A stretch of DNA of 64,000 bases, taken from JBPYCR01 sp051846935 (GTDB lineage Bacteria > Bacillota > Bacilli > Bacillales > Amphibacillaceae). The notes beneath the pieces are model-generated. The model was not told the DNA's origin, made no database searches, and saw nothing but the letters and a program-made list of their open reading frames with translations. Of this stretch, positions 25,525 through 35,408 are shown piece after piece. The stretch's first letter is position 1, and every line of letters starts with the position of its first letter. The stretch is from the NCBI RefSeq assembly GCF_051846935.1, contig NZ_JBPYCS010000016.1:1-64000 (forward strand). Reading direction: 5' to 3'. Made by a program: the position numbers and the translations under genes.

Positions 25525-25593
25525 AAAAAAAATGCTCCTCCTTGGATATTTTAATCGTTCTATTTATAGTATAGCTAAATAGATGAAAGTGTG

Positions 25594-25971
25594 TCAATAA
25601 GAGCCGTCCTCATTTGTGATTTTAAAAATAAGTTCGCCTTTTTTAGAAAAGAAATAGTTTGTCCGAGCAATTTCTAATACATATTCTTCATCATTTAATA
25701 GATCAATCTCTTCCTGCAAATTCTTCTCCTCTTTTTTCAAGGCAGCGAGCTCTTCTTCTAACTGTTCATATTGCTCTTTCTTTTCAGCATGAAGGATACG
25801 TTGCTTCACATGGTATGTAGCCAACATACTTATAGCTAGTACGGCAACGATGAAAAACAACGCTAATCTACGAATAAGTCGCTGCTTTTTCTTTTTTTGT
25901 CTTTCCATATAAACATCATATTGCTGCATATAGTTTGACTTTATTTTCGCAATCGTTTTAGGTCGGGGCAC
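25594..25971 (-). CDS. divIC: Cell division protein DivIC
   Basis: Septum component that forms a complex with FtsL and DivIB. The 125-residue bitopic protein has a basic cytoplasmic segment with QKKKKQRLIRR, one TM helix (about residues 33-51) and an extracytoplasmic coiled coil with repeated Glu/Leu heptads (EQLEEELAALKKEEKNLQEE). This fits the FtsB/DivIC family. It directly follows yabQ, as in B. subtilis. Confidence 0.93.
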   Translation of the reverse strand: MPRPKTIAKIKSNYMQQYDVYMERQKKKKQRLIRRLALFFIVAVLAISMLATYHVKQRILHAEKKEQYEQLEEELAALKKEEKNLQEEIDLLNDEEYVLEIARTNYFFSKKGELIFKITNEDGSY

Positions 25972-25977
25972 TGGCTA

Positions 25978-26577
25978 CTACCTCCTTTTGAAATAAATCG
26001 CATCTACGAAAGCTTTGCATTTACTTAATATTGTACTATAAATTTGTACAAATTGGTAAATAATCTTTTTGATGCTTTTCGGCAGAATCCGATAAATAGC
26101 GCTTAGTACCCACGTTAACGGAACATAGATCAACTTTAATAGCCAAAGCAAAATGGTAATAAAGCCTTGAACAAGTGCGAGCATTACAATAAAAAGTATC
26201 CTTACGAGCCATCGAATAGGCTGAATTAGCAAGCGATTTACAAGAGCCTTTATCCAACGGAAGAGCGTCTCTACAATTAAAAGAATGTGTTCCAGTGCTT
26301 TTTTGAAAATTGCAGAAAACATTACTTGATAAATAGAATACCCAAAAAGACAAGCTAAAAAAACATAAAATCGAAGTTCTCCACCATTTACTTGAAATAA
26401 TAAATAAAATAAGAGCACGGTTTGCAGAAACCAAAAACTAACCTCTAATACATAATAGAATACCGTTTTCTTTGCTAACGCTGCTGTAAGCCTGCGGAAC
26501 GTATCAAGGGCGAACCCTAAATAAATGCCACCAATTGTCATAGCAAGCATCGTTAGAAATTGAACATCGAGCGTCAT
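25978..26577 (-). CDS. yabQ: Spore cortex biosynthesis protein YabQ
   Basis: Polytopic membrane protein needed for spore cortex formation in B. subtilis. The 199-residue sequence has about five hydrophobic segments, beginning with QFLTMLAMTIGGIYLGFALD and LRFYVFLACLFGYSIYQ. The C-terminal half is unusually rich in Ile/Leu with interspersed lysines. Its start overlaps yabP by 4 bp. Identification rests on family-like N-terminal motifs plus position. Confidence 0.9.
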   Translation of the reverse strand: MTLDVQFLTMLAMTIGGIYLGFALDTFRRLTAALAKKTVFYYVLEVSFWFLQTVLLFYLLFQVNGGELRFYVFLACLFGYSIYQVMFSAIFKKALEHILLIVETLFRWIKALVNRLLIQPIRWLVRILFIVMLALVQGFITILLWLLKLIYVPLTWVLSAIYRILPKSIKKIIYQFVQIYSTILSKCKAFVDAIYFKRR

Positions 26578-26873
26578 CTAAATAGCTTGCTAAAGAAGCC
26601 TTTAGCTTTCTCCTGATGGTGTTCGTCAACATATGAGAGATCATACACTTTTCCTTTTATCGATACGATCCCCTCGTCCACATCAAGATTTTTTAATTGT
26701 AAGTTTTGTCCTCTCACAATTAAATAGCCCATTACTGTCTCCAGAAGAAATTCCTCATTATCAAAGCTGTCAATTTCCTTCACACCATTAATTTCCATTT
26801 CCTTACGGTTATTAATCTTTACGTGGTGTTCCTGTTGCGTCCGTGTTATTTCTTCTCTATGATAATAGTTCAC
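26574..26873 (-). CDS. yabP: Sporulation protein YabP
   Basis: Cortex-associated sporulation protein of the YabP/YqfC family. The conserved core SFDNEEFLLETVMGYL and GQNLQLKNLDVDEG is followed by KAKGFFSKLFR at the C-terminus. I set the start at a GTG (99 aa) because AAGGAAGGTGAT precedes it at good spacing and it matches the family length; a longer upstream frame lacks homology. Translationally coupled to yabQ (4-bp overlap). Confidence 0.92.
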   Translation of the reverse strand: MNYYHREEITRTQQEHHVKINNRKEMEINGVKEIDSFDNEEFLLETVMGYLIVRGQNLQLKNLDVDEGIVSIKGKVYDLSYVDEHHQEKAKGFFSKLFR

Positions 26874-26929
26874 AACGATCACCTTCCTTCTTATCCATAA
26901 TCTATGAAGGAAGGGACAAGTATAGAACT

Positions 26930-27193
26930 TCAAGCTTGATTAATTTTTTCCTCTTTTACGATTTGATATAGGTCTGTTGCCGCTTCTTTTGTAACATGCT
27001 CCTTTATTTCTAGCACCTTAACTGTTACAATGCGCTGTCCGTATTGAATCTCCAGTTCATCGTTCGGACTTACGGTAGTTGCGGCCTTTGCTACATTTCC
27101 ATTCAGTTTGATGCGCCCCTGATCAGCAATTTGCTTTGCCAATGGGCGGCGTTTAATTAATCGGGCATTTTTTAAAAATTTATCTAAGCGCAT
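26930..27193 (-). CDS. rqcP: RqcP, S4-domain ribosome quality control factor
   Basis: An 87-residue protein with an S4 RNA-binding domain from the first residues (MRLDKFLKNARLIKRR, QGRIKLNGNVAKAATTV). Homologues (YabO/RqcP, Hsp15-like) act with RqcH on obstructed 50S subunits during C-terminal alanine tailing. It begins 6 bp after the yabN stop, so expression is probably coupled to yabN. Confidence 0.92.
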   Translation of the reverse strand: MRLDKFLKNARLIKRRPLAKQIADQGRIKLNGNVAKAATTVSPNDELEIQYGQRIVTVKVLEIKEHVTKEAATDLYQIVKEEKINQA

Positions 27194-27199
27194 ATATTG

Positions 27200-28648
27200 T
27201 TACTCCTTTCCTTTTGCTTCATCCCAATACGTATCCATCTCTTCTAGGGTAGATTCTGTCATATCTCTACCTGATTCTTGCACTTTTTTTTCAACATATG
27301 CAAAACGAGATAGAAACTTTTGATTTGATCTCGATAACGCAGAAGCTGGATTGACTTTGTAGTGACGCGCTAAATTTGCAATAACAAATAAGACATCACC
27401 GATTTCCTTTTCAATTTCAAGTGGATCATCTTCATCGATTGCCTTTTTTACTTCTTCGATTTCTTCATCCAACTTAGCCCATACTTCTGCTGTATCCGGC
27501 CAATCGAAGCCTGCTTTTGCCGCTTGTTTTTGTAATTTAGCTGCTTTAGCTAATGGTGGCAAGCTATTCGGAACGGAATCCAAGAGAGAGGCCCGCTTCT
27601 TCCCCTTTTCTTCTTGCTTTAACGCTTCCCAGCTTGCATGTAAATCCACTCCATTTTGCAAATGGTCCTTTTTAAAAACATGAGGATGACGGTGAATCAT
27701 TTTTTCCGTTATCCCTTTTATAACATCGTCAACGGTAAAGTATCCGTCGTCCTCCCCAATTTGACTATGTAGCATAACTTGCAGCAACACATCGCCTAAT
27801 TCTTCAACAATACCTTCGTCATCTTCGTTGTTTATAGCATCAATTAACTCATACACTTCTTCTATAACATATGTACGCAACGACTCGTGAGTTTGTTGTT
27901 TATCCCATGAACAGCCCTCTGGACCACGCAAGGTTGCTATTGTATTGCGCAAGTGATGGAATGTATGTGTGAGTAGCTCATCAGGGACAGGGGGCACATA
28001 TAAGCTTGTTAAATTACTCATTTGTACATGATGATCCAGCTCCTTTAAAGGGATTGGAATTAGCTTCTCCTCATTTGTCCCAGCTGCTTCGACGATAGTT
28101 ACTTCGTAATCTGCAGGCAGGTCCTCCAATAATACTAATTTCACTTCGGAGGCAATCATGCGATCATACACTTGGCAAAATACAGTATGCTGTTTATAAT
28201 TCAACTCACTTCGGTGAAAGGACGCGCCATCTATAAATTGAAATCCGTCGATCGGATCGATTTTTAACGCGGTAAATAAAGCATCTAAATAACTATGCCC
28301 TCCAACTACATCGACCTCTACGTCGGGCTCGTCTAACAATAGTTGAACGGTTTGTTCGGCAAGCATTGGATGTCCGGGAACGGCATAAATAATAGGACGG
28401 CTTTTCGCCTCTTTTACTAGCGTTTCTACTATTTTTTCATAAACGTTCGCAAAGTCCGTTTCTGCTTCGTAATACGAATCAAACGACTCAAACGAGATGC
28501 CTTCTTGCTGTAACGTACTTACTACAGGGTGTAGGCATGTTCGGACAAATATTTTGTCTTGTTCCCCCGTTAAAAGCTTGTAAATGCCTAAGGGCAGTTG
28601 ATCAATTTCCCCTGCACCGAGTCCGACAATTTTAATATAAGCTGTCAT
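27200..28648 (-). CDS. yabN: Fusion of tetrapyrrole methylase-like domain and MazG pyrophosphohydrolase (YabN)
   Basis: A 482-residue two-domain protein. The N-terminal part (about 1-220) is a SAM-dependent tetrapyrrole methylase-like domain (VGLGAGEIDQLPLGIY, YAVPGHPMLAEQTV). The C-terminal part (about 235-480) has duplicated MazG modules with the EEVYEL...EELGDVLLQ and EEIEEV...EKEIGDVLF metal-binding helices, which hydrolyse nucleoside triphosphates. The fusion is normal in Bacillales. It probably cleans the nucleotide pool; the role of the methylase domain is not established. Confidence 0.94.
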   Translation of the reverse strand: MTAYIKIVGLGAGEIDQLPLGIYKLLTGEQDKIFVRTCLHPVVSTLQQEGISFESFDSYYEAETDFANVYEKIVETLVKEAKSRPIIYAVPGHPMLAEQTVQLLLDEPDVEVDVVGGHSYLDALFTALKIDPIDGFQFIDGASFHRSELNYKQHTVFCQVYDRMIASEVKLVLLEDLPADYEVTIVEAAGTNEEKLIPIPLKELDHHVQMSNLTSLYVPPVPDELLTHTFHHLRNTIATLRGPEGCSWDKQQTHESLRTYVIEEVYELIDAINNEDDEGIVEELGDVLLQVMLHSQIGEDDGYFTVDDVIKGITEKMIHRHPHVFKKDHLQNGVDLHASWEALKQEEKGKKRASLLDSVPNSLPPLAKAAKLQKQAAKAGFDWPDTAEVWAKLDEEIEEVKKAIDEDDPLEIEKEIGDVLFVIANLARHYKVNPASALSRSNQKFLSRFAYVEKKVQESGRDMTESTLEEMDTYWDEAKGKE

Positions 28649-28650
28649 CT

Positions 28651-30222
28651 TTAATCCCTTCCTTTATGTATACGTATAAATACAGAGGCAAAAGGCAAAA
28701 CGGATAGCTCTTTTTCTGTAAAAGCCTTTCCTCTTAATAATAATAAAAGATAAAGGCCCCCACCAGAAAGAACCATAAATAACACATAAATAAGCAGAGC
28801 GAAACGTGTCATCTCTAAAAAAGAAAAAGCAATACATTTACCAACATATAAATAAATAATCATACTAAGAATGGCTCGTAAAAAAACAGTCCAAGTAATA
28901 TTGCGAAAAACCGTCAGCTTAGCTAGCTTTCTTTTTAGCTCGATATAAACAAATAAAAATAAGACCGTCATACTTAATGTAGTTGCTAGAGCACTTCCAT
29001 ATATTCCGTACAAAGGCACGAACGTGTAATTAAGAAAACCTTTAACAAATACTACAATTAGAATAAATGCGGCTGTTCGCTTCATATAGCCTAGCCCTTG
29101 AAGTATCGCTAAAATCGTCACACACATTGAGCTGAAAAGGATCGTGCCAACAAGAACTTGCAAGCTAGACGTTCCTTTTTCGTTTTCATACAAAAGTGCA
29201 TTTGTTTCCGGAAAAAGAACAATTAGTCCAACTGCTGCTCCAGCAGCTAAGTAAAAGCTGTACTTTAATGCCGTTTCAATATGGTCATACACATCGCGGC
29301 GATTTTCTGTTAATTTCTTTCGTGTAATTACCGGAATACTTGCCAATGCAAATGAAGACCCCAACACCGTTCCAAGCTGTATTAACGGTTGTCCTCGATC
29401 TAAAATACCTTTTGCAGCCATTGCTTCCATCGAGGTCAATCCATGTTTTATTAATTGTGGGACAAGTGTGAGAACGTCTACAAGTTGTAGCAATAACAAT
29501 ACCATATGATTCATTGAAGCTACAACTCCAAATGCAACAAGCGTTTGTGCATAGTACCGCCATGGAATAGGATTTGTTGTTTTAACGATATGCCTTTTCT
29601 TTATAAAAGGAATTGCAACGATACAGGTAGCTGCACTTGCTCCTAAAATAGAAGCAAACGTTGCTCCTGTACCTATTTTATAAACATCTAACCCTTTATA
29701 CGCGACGAAATATGCAACCGTTATAATTAGGATTACCCGTACTGTTTGCTCCCCTACTTGTGAATATGCCGTGTACTTCATTTCCCCGGATCCTTGAAAT
29801 ACACCACGGAACAAAGCTAATACAGGCACAAATAAGAATGCTACAGCTGCTGTTTGATAGACGGTAATTAAGTTAAAATCTCCTATGACCCATGCTAAAT
29901 ACGGTGCAGCAAAATACAAAGCGATAAAGAAAATACCGTTCAAACAAAAGGTAAGCAGTAGAATTGGAAGGTAAAGTGAGTTCCACGTTAAAGCTGTTTT
30001 GCGATCTTTTAAATCAACGATAATTCTTGAAATTGCGGATGGAAATCCATATAAAGATAAGATTAGTATAATACCTAAAATAGGATAAACTTGTTGATAA
30101 ATATAAAAACCGATATCCCCAGTTAAATTTTGCAATGGGATTCGGTAACCAGCACTTAATATTTTACTAATAAGGCCGGCAGCAGTTAACAAAAAAGCGC
30201 CCTTTATAAATTTCCCGTTCAT
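28651..30222 (-). CDS. yabM: MurJ/SpoVB-like polysaccharide or lipid flippase (YabM)
   Basis: Multispanning exporter of the MVF/MATE-like superfamily with about 14 helices. It carries the family start KFIKGAFLLTAAGLISKILS and the RIPLQNLTGDIG loop. Related proteins move lipid-linked cell-wall or cortex precursors. I use the second ATG of an ATGATG pair (523 aa), 7 nt after AAAGG; an in-frame ATG 14 codons earlier has no ribosome site. It precedes yabN with a 2-bp gap. Substrate unknown. Confidence 0.9.
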   Translation of the reverse strand: MNGKFIKGAFLLTAAGLISKILSAGYRIPLQNLTGDIGFYIYQQVYPILGIILILSLYGFPSAISRIIVDLKDRKTALTWNSLYLPILLLTFCLNGIFFIALYFAAPYLAWVIGDFNLITVYQTAAVAFLFVPVLALFRGVFQGSGEMKYTAYSQVGEQTVRVILIITVAYFVAYKGLDVYKIGTGATFASILGASAATCIVAIPFIKKRHIVKTTNPIPWRYYAQTLVAFGVVASMNHMVLLLLQLVDVLTLVPQLIKHGLTSMEAMAAKGILDRGQPLIQLGTVLGSSFALASIPVITRKKLTENRRDVYDHIETALKYSFYLAAGAAVGLIVLFPETNALLYENEKGTSSLQVLVGTILFSSMCVTILAILQGLGYMKRTAAFILIVVFVKGFLNYTFVPLYGIYGSALATTLSMTVLFLFVYIELKRKLAKLTVFRNITWTVFLRAILSMIIYLYVGKCIAFSFLEMTRFALLIYVLFMVLSGGGLYLLLLLRGKAFTEKELSVLPFASVFIRIHKGRD

Positions 30223-30264
30223 CATAATGCCTTTCTTAAAGAGGTAATACATGTAGTATAACAT

Positions 30265-30603
30265 ATGGCTATTTCCTTGAAAAAACGCATTCTTGCCCGG
30301 ATTGAGTCACGTATTTGTGGGTGTTATTTTAAGAAGTTAAAAAACCTCTCTTTGTATTCGTTAATTTTAGTATTGATTCCTACCGACCGCAGTAGATATA
30401 CACTACGCTTTCCGTGGAGGCTGAAGCCGTGCCCGCGGAAAGCATCCACCTGTAGTGAAAATCAACGGTGTTATTCATGTGTATATCGTTCGAAGTAAAA
30501 TTGATCACATATTATCTAGTTAGATTCGTGCATCTGTTCCCCCACAAACATGTTACTCATACTCTTGCCCGTCAAAAGCGAAACTGGTTCAGTAAATGAA
30601 AAA
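30265..30603. other. Intergenic gap occupied by a MITE-like repeat
   Basis: About 340 bp between yabM and the spoVT terminator. Nearly all of it is the repeat copy listed separately. A -10-like TATACT on the minus strand lies at the edge of yabM, without a convincing -35. Confidence 0.5.
30301..30562 (+). repeat. MITE-like repeat, family 1, copy A
   Basis: A 262-bp element nearly identical to a copy at about 41.15-41.38 kb. Its ends are imperfect inverted repeats: TGAGTCACGTATTTGTGGG (30303-30321) against CCCACAAACATGTTACTCA (30541-30559), 16 of 19 bases pairing. An internal palindrome (GCTTTCCGTGG...CCCGCGGAAAGC) is present in this copy only. No open frame, so it would be a non-autonomous element. 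Target-site duplication not confirmed. Confidence 0.75.
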
Positions 30604-30634
30604 TCGGGCAAAACAACGCTTGTGTTTTGCCCGA
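30598..30634 (-). terminator. Rho-independent terminator after spoVT
   Basis: Perfect stem TCGGGCAAAACA / TGTTTTGCCCGA with a 7-nt loop and a TTTTT tail on the minus strand, just after spoVT. Confidence 0.9.
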
Positions 30635-30647
30635 GCAATTCTCGTTT

Positions 30648-31184
30648 TTATTCCATTTGCTTGGCGAGGAAACTGGAGGCCGTTTCAATAACTTTTTGCT
30701 CCGCATCGTTTAATTTATCTCCATTTTTTGATACCATCATGACACACCCAATAGGATCCCCGTTCGCAATAATTGGGCTTATGCAATACGCATCCAAATC
30801 TTCTTCTTTTCCGCTAATAATTTCTACGGTCCGCTTCTCTTGTTCAAGCTTTAATGTCCGATCCTCTATTGTATGTTCAAGCTCTGTACCAATACTTTTG
30901 TTTAAATAATCTTTTTTTGATTCCCCTGCGATAGCTATAATTTCATCACGATCACAAATAAAAACAGGATACTGAAAGGAATCGAAAATTGCTTCTGCAT
31001 ATTCTTGTGCAAAGTTTCCAAGTTCATTAATAGGAGAGTATTTTTTTAAAATTACTTCTCCTTCCCTTGCTACAAAGATTTCTAAAGGATCCCCTTCACG
31101 AATGCGTAATGTTCGTCTAATTTCTTTTGGAACAACTACTCTGCCTAAATCATCAATTCGACGGACAATTCCTGTTGCTTTCAT
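30648..31184 (-). CDS. spoVT: Stage V sporulation protein T
   Basis: Forespore transcriptional regulator of sigma-G genes. The 178-residue protein has an AbrB-like swapped-hairpin DNA-binding domain (MKATGIVRRIDDLGRVVVPKEIRR...) in residues 1-50 and a GAF-like C-terminal domain (about 60-178). It has its own terminator and lies downstream of mfd as in B. subtilis. Its N-terminus is strikingly similar to AbrB at the right end of the window, as expected for paralogues. Confidence 0.97.
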   Translation of the reverse strand: MKATGIVRRIDDLGRVVVPKEIRRTLRIREGDPLEIFVAREGEVILKKYSPINELGNFAQEYAEAIFDSFQYPVFICDRDEIIAIAGESKKDYLNKSIGTELEHTIEDRTLKLEQEKRTVEIISGKEEDLDAYCISPIIANGDPIGCVMMVSKNGDKLNDAEQKVIETASSFLAKQME

Positions 31185-31347
31185 CTTCGTTAAAACCTCA
31201 CTTTCGTATGATGATTTTCTTATGGTGTGTTTTTTACGTCAGCACGTCCTAGAAAATGGTGTGAGCTTTCTCTAGATTTGTAAAAATCACCAGTGCTGGT
31301 TTTAGTATGATTCTATCTCAACAGATCTATTCACTTGTCCGTTATTT

Positions 31348-34300
31348 TTACTCGGCTTCGTTTACAGTGGCCAGCTTTTCAATGAACTCGGCAATTACGT
31401 TGTAGCGTTTCGCATCATCTTCTTTTCGCCATTTATAAATTACTTTTAATTTATTGCCAGATGTGCCTAAGGTAATGCTGTTTCGATAATTATTAGCTAG
31501 TTCAAATAGCTTTGCACCATCAATTTTTTGGCTTCTTTTTTCTTCTATGAGCAATTCCATTCGTCTCGCTTGCTCTGTAATCGATTCAACCTTTTCATTC
31601 TTTGCAAGCTTCTTTAATCGTGATACAGCAAATAAATTTTCAACCTGTTCTGGATAGTCGCCAAAGCGGTCAATTAGTTCTTCCCGTAAAGCTTCGACAT
31701 CTTCCTGTGACTCCAACGCTTGGAATTGCTTATACATATCTATTTTTTGTTTCTCATCACTTATGTATGTGCCAGGAATATAGGCATCAATAGATAAGTG
31801 GAGCTCTGGTTCAAATGGTGTTGTAGCCGTAATATCTTTTCCTTCTTTTCGGGCATCGATCGCTTCTTTCAACATTTGTGAATACATATCAAATCCGACA
31901 GAATCGATAAATCCGTGCTGCTGCGCACCTAGTAAGTTTCCGGCTCCGCGTATCGATAGATCACGCATGGCAATCTTAAACCCTGAACCTAATTCGGTAA
32001 ACTCTTTTATCGCTTGTAATCGTTTCTCTGCTACTTCTGTTAATACTTTATCCTTTTGGTACGTAAAATACGCATAAGCGACACGATTTGATCGTCCTAC
32101 TCTACCTCTAAGCTGATAGAGCTGGCTTAACCCCATACGATCTGCATCATATACAATAAGTGTGTTCACATTAGGGATGTCTACACCTGTTTCAATAATT
32201 GTCGTACTCACTAATACATCATACTCGCCTTCTAGGAAGCCGAACATAACATTTTCTAGCTCTGTCTCATTCATACGACCATGGGCAACGGCAATACGAA
32301 CATCATCTACGAGCATACTTACATCTCGTGCTACTTTTTCAATGTTTTCTACACGATTAAATAATAAAAACACTTGCCCGCCACGAGCCATCTCCCTTTC
32401 AATCGCCTCGCGAATAACGATTGGATTGTGCTCAACAACATATGTTTGAATTGGAAAGCGATTTTCGGGTGGCGTTTCAATTACGGATAAATCGCGAACA
32501 CCGAGCATAGACATATGCAGCGTCCGTGGTATCGGTGTCGCTGTTAAGGTTAGTACATCCACATTTGTTTTCAATTGCTTAATTTTTTCTTTATGTTTAA
32601 CACCGAATCGTTGCTCCTCATCTACGATTAACAGACCTAAATCTCGATATTTTACATCGTTTGATAAAAGACGATGCGTTCCTATAACGATATCTACTTG
32701 ACCTTTTGCAAGCCCTTCAATAGTTGCTTTTTGCTGCGTTTTTGTACGAAATCTGCTTAATAGCCCGATGCTTACCGCATGGTCCTGGAAACGTTCTTCA
32801 ATTGTTTGAAAGTGCTGTTGGGCTAGAATTGTTGTTGGAACTAGGATAGCAACCTGCTTCCCTTCAGCGACTGCTTTGAAAGCCGCTCGGATTGCTACCT
32901 CTGTTTTCCCGTATCCGACATCGCCACAGAGCAATCGATCCATTGGACGTTCTCTTTCCATATCTTGCTTTATTTCCTCTATACATCGCAATTGATCTTC
33001 TGTTTCCTGATAAGAGAACGCATGCTCAAACTCATCTTGCAGCTCGGTATCCTTTTGAAACGCATGTCCTTTTTGCGCTTGCCTTTCTGCATAAAGCTTA
33101 ATTAAGTCATCTGCAATGTCCTCAACCGATGATTGAACCTTTCTTTTTACCTTTGCCCATTCCGACCCGCCTAACTTATAAAGCCGTGGTTCTTTTCCTT
33201 CCGATCCGACAAACTTCTGAACAAGATCTATTTGGTCAATTGGAACATACAATGTATCATCGCCGGAGTATTTAATTACTAAATAATCTTTATGCAGCTT
33301 ATTTACTTTTAACGTTTCAATTCCAACATATTTACCAATACCATGATTTGCATGAACGACATAATCCCCGATTTTTAGCTCTTGATAATTCTTAATCCGC
33401 TCTGCATTTGAAATATTCTGCTTTTTACGTACACGCTTCGTTTTCTTCTTAAAAAGCTCGTTTTCTGTTATGAGTACAAGTTTATGCATAGGAAGTTCTA
33501 TTCCACTACTAATGTTCCCAATTGTTATTGTAGGTGTATTTATCGGCAAGCTTAGTCGACCGGCTATCGTTGCTTCGATTTGATAATCTGTAAAAATGGA
33601 ATGAATCTTTTTTGCGCGTTGTTCGTTTGGTGCGAATACGATAACCGAGTAGTCGCTTTTTTCCCAGCGATCTAATTCATTTTTAAGAAGGTTCATCTGT
33701 CCGTGAAACTCTTGCATCGGTCTTGATGATAGGTTAACAATATTTTGTGGTTGGGTGTTCGGAATATGTCGTAAAAAGACCGACATATAAATTCGGGAAT
33801 AATCGGTTATTTTATCCCAAATAGTTGCCCAATCATAAGAGAAACGGCTATCTTTCACCATCTCGTTCGATATGAGTAAGCTACTATACCATTCCGCTTC
33901 CTCCGTATCTAGATTTGCTGCGGCTTCTTGAATACGGCTCATTTCGTCTAATATAATAAAACCGTTATTAGGCACATAATCTAATAAACTAGCAGGTGAT
34001 TCATATAGATAATCAACGTATTTATATAATTCTTGAAATTGTTCAAGCTCTTTTAATCGACTAATATCGTATTCCATTACTTCCATTAGCTTTTCCTTCG
34101 CTTCAGAAGCTTTCATTTTTTTCAGCGAGTGTATCAATGCTGCTTCTAGCCGTTCTGCACCAGACATCATATCTTCCTTTGTCAAAAGCAGCTCCGTTGC
34201 CGGTCCAACAACAATTGTTGCTCTTTTGTCCTTTGAACGCTGTGTATCTGCATCAAAGTAACGAATCGAATCGACCTCATCATCAAAGAGCTCGATACGT

Positions 34301-34878
34301 AATGGATATTTTTCTGTTACAGGATATACATCAATAATACCGCCTCGTATACTAAATTCACCTGGGGCAGTCACCATTTCAACTCGTTCATACCCCATAT
34401 CTACGAAAGCTTGTAAATACATATCCATTTGAATGGAGTCTCCAACTTTAAATGGCAGCTGGTATTTTTCCCAGTAGGAAAGCGGTGGAAGTATACGTTT
34501 TAAGGCCGCTACAGGAGCAATTAAAATGCCTGAGTCTAGTTTTAGCCAATTTGTAAGAGCTTCAATGCGCTGACTTTTCAGCTCTGGACTAGCAAAGGCC
34601 ATTTCAGAAGCAATTAGTTCATTTACAGGGTACAAAAAGACGCGTTCATTGCCGATAAAATCGGATAAATCATCATACAATTGCTGGGCTTGGATTAGTT
34701 GGTGGGTCACAACTAATGTCCGTTTATTTATCGCTTCACTCATAATGGAGATAAGCAACCCTCTTGCTGAACCAGACAGCCCGGCAACGAGCTGCTCCTT
34801 CATTCCGTGTGATACTCCATTTATAATTGATTGCACATCTTCTTTTGATCTTAAATATTCGTTTATTCCATCCATCAT
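31348..34878 (-). CDS. mfd: Transcription-repair coupling factor
   Basis: ATP-dependent translocase that removes stalled RNA polymerase and recruits UvrA. The 1176-residue length equals that of B. subtilis Mfd. Domains in order are a UvrB-homology region (about 1-350), the CarD-like RNA polymerase interaction domain (KIGDYVVHANHGIGKYVGIE, near 500) and an SF2/RecG-like motor. The motor shows Walker A GDVGYGKTEVA, DEEQRFG (DEEQ box), TATPIPRT and QLRGRVGRS. The C-terminal TRCF autoinhibitory domain follows. Confidence 0.97.
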   Translation of the reverse strand: MMDGINEYLRSKEDVQSIINGVSHGMKEQLVAGLSGSARGLLISIMSEAINKRTLVVTHQLIQAQQLYDDLSDFIGNERVFLYPVNELIASEMAFASPELKSQRIEALTNWLKLDSGILIAPVAALKRILPPLSYWEKYQLPFKVGDSIQMDMYLQAFVDMGYERVEMVTAPGEFSIRGGIIDVYPVTEKYPLRIELFDDEVDSIRYFDADTQRSKDKRATIVVGPATELLLTKEDMMSGAERLEAALIHSLKKMKASEAKEKLMEVMEYDISRLKELEQFQELYKYVDYLYESPASLLDYVPNNGFIILDEMSRIQEAAANLDTEEAEWYSSLLISNEMVKDSRFSYDWATIWDKITDYSRIYMSVFLRHIPNTQPQNIVNLSSRPMQEFHGQMNLLKNELDRWEKSDYSVIVFAPNEQRAKKIHSIFTDYQIEATIAGRLSLPINTPTITIGNISSGIELPMHKLVLITENELFKKKTKRVRKKQNISNAERIKNYQELKIGDYVVHANHGIGKYVGIETLKVNKLHKDYLVIKYSGDDTLYVPIDQIDLVQKFVGSEGKEPRLYKLGGSEWAKVKRKVQSSVEDIADDLIKLYAERQAQKGHAFQKDTELQDEFEHAFSYQETEDQLRCIEEIKQDMERERPMDRLLCGDVGYGKTEVAIRAAFKAVAEGKQVAILVPTTILAQQHFQTIEERFQDHAVSIGLLSRFRTKTQQKATIEGLAKGQVDIVIGTHRLLSNDVKYRDLGLLIVDEEQRFGVKHKEKIKQLKTNVDVLTLTATPIPRTLHMSMLGVRDLSVIETPPENRFPIQTYVVEHNPIVIREAIEREMARGGQVFLLFNRVENIEKVARDVSMLVDDVRIAVAHGRMNETELENVMFGFLEGEYDVLVSTTIIETGVDIPNVNTLIVYDADRMGLSQLYQLRGRVGRSNRVAYAYFTYQKDKVLTEVAEKRLQAIKEFTELGSGFKIAMRDLSIRGAGNLLGAQQHGFIDSVGFDMYSQMLKEAIDARKEGKDITATTPFEPELHLSIDAYIPGTYISDEKQKIDMYKQFQALESQEDVEALREELIDRFGDYPEQVENLFAVSRLKKLAKNEKVESITEQARRMELLIEEKRSQKIDGAKLFELANNYRNSITLGTSGNKLKVIYKWRKEDDAKRYNVIAEFIEKLATVNEAE

Positions 34879-35094
34879 TTAACCCCCATATATATGTGAA
34901 AGCGAGACGATTTTACTTCCCTCAACAAAGATCGTTCTTCGTCACTCGCTAAATTGTACGCATGTAATATACAAGATTATGTCCGCTAGAAGATAAGCGC
35001 AAAAATGCTTTGGTACATTAACCAAAGCTTAGCTTGCTTATTTTATTGCAGGAGTAGATTGAATTGCTTGCAACGTTGCTCCTGTACAACGTAT

Positions 35095-35325
35095 TCACTG
35101 TATAAAAAAATCAAGTTCGTGGTATTGTGGAAGCTGCCCGAGTGACGTTTCACAGTTTTCACAGATTGTTTTTATATGAACATCGCCATTCGTTTTATAC
35201 GTAATCATTTCCTTCTTATCCTGATTCGATAAATTATCCCATCCAAGCATTGATGTGTCCACTACTTTTCGATCGAGTTTTCCGATCTCATGTCCACAAT
35301 GTCTACACGTATAAATAATAGACAT
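35095..35325 (-). CDS. fin: Anti-sigma-F factor Fin
   Basis: A 76-residue protein with two CxxC pairs (CRHCG near residue 7 and CENC near residue 57) expected to bind zinc. Fin (YabK) helps switch the forespore from sigma-F to sigma-G by inhibiting sigma-F. The TSMLGWDNLS segment and the pth-fin-mfd position match the family. Confidence 0.93.
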   Translation of the reverse strand: MSIIYTCRHCGHEIGKLDRKVVDTSMLGWDNLSNQDKKEMITYKTNGDVHIKTICENCETSLGQLPQYHELDFFIQ

Positions 35326-35408
35326 CTAAACCCTCCTCAAATAAACGTGCCATACTAAAAGTTTATCCGAAAAAAGGGTTCTTATACGGGGTCTGCTGAA
35401 ACATGTTT

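Noticed and set aside
25978..26577. Minus-strand frame 26036-26434 inside yabQ
   Set aside because: It lies wholly within yabQ in another frame and has no recognisable motifs or ribosome site.
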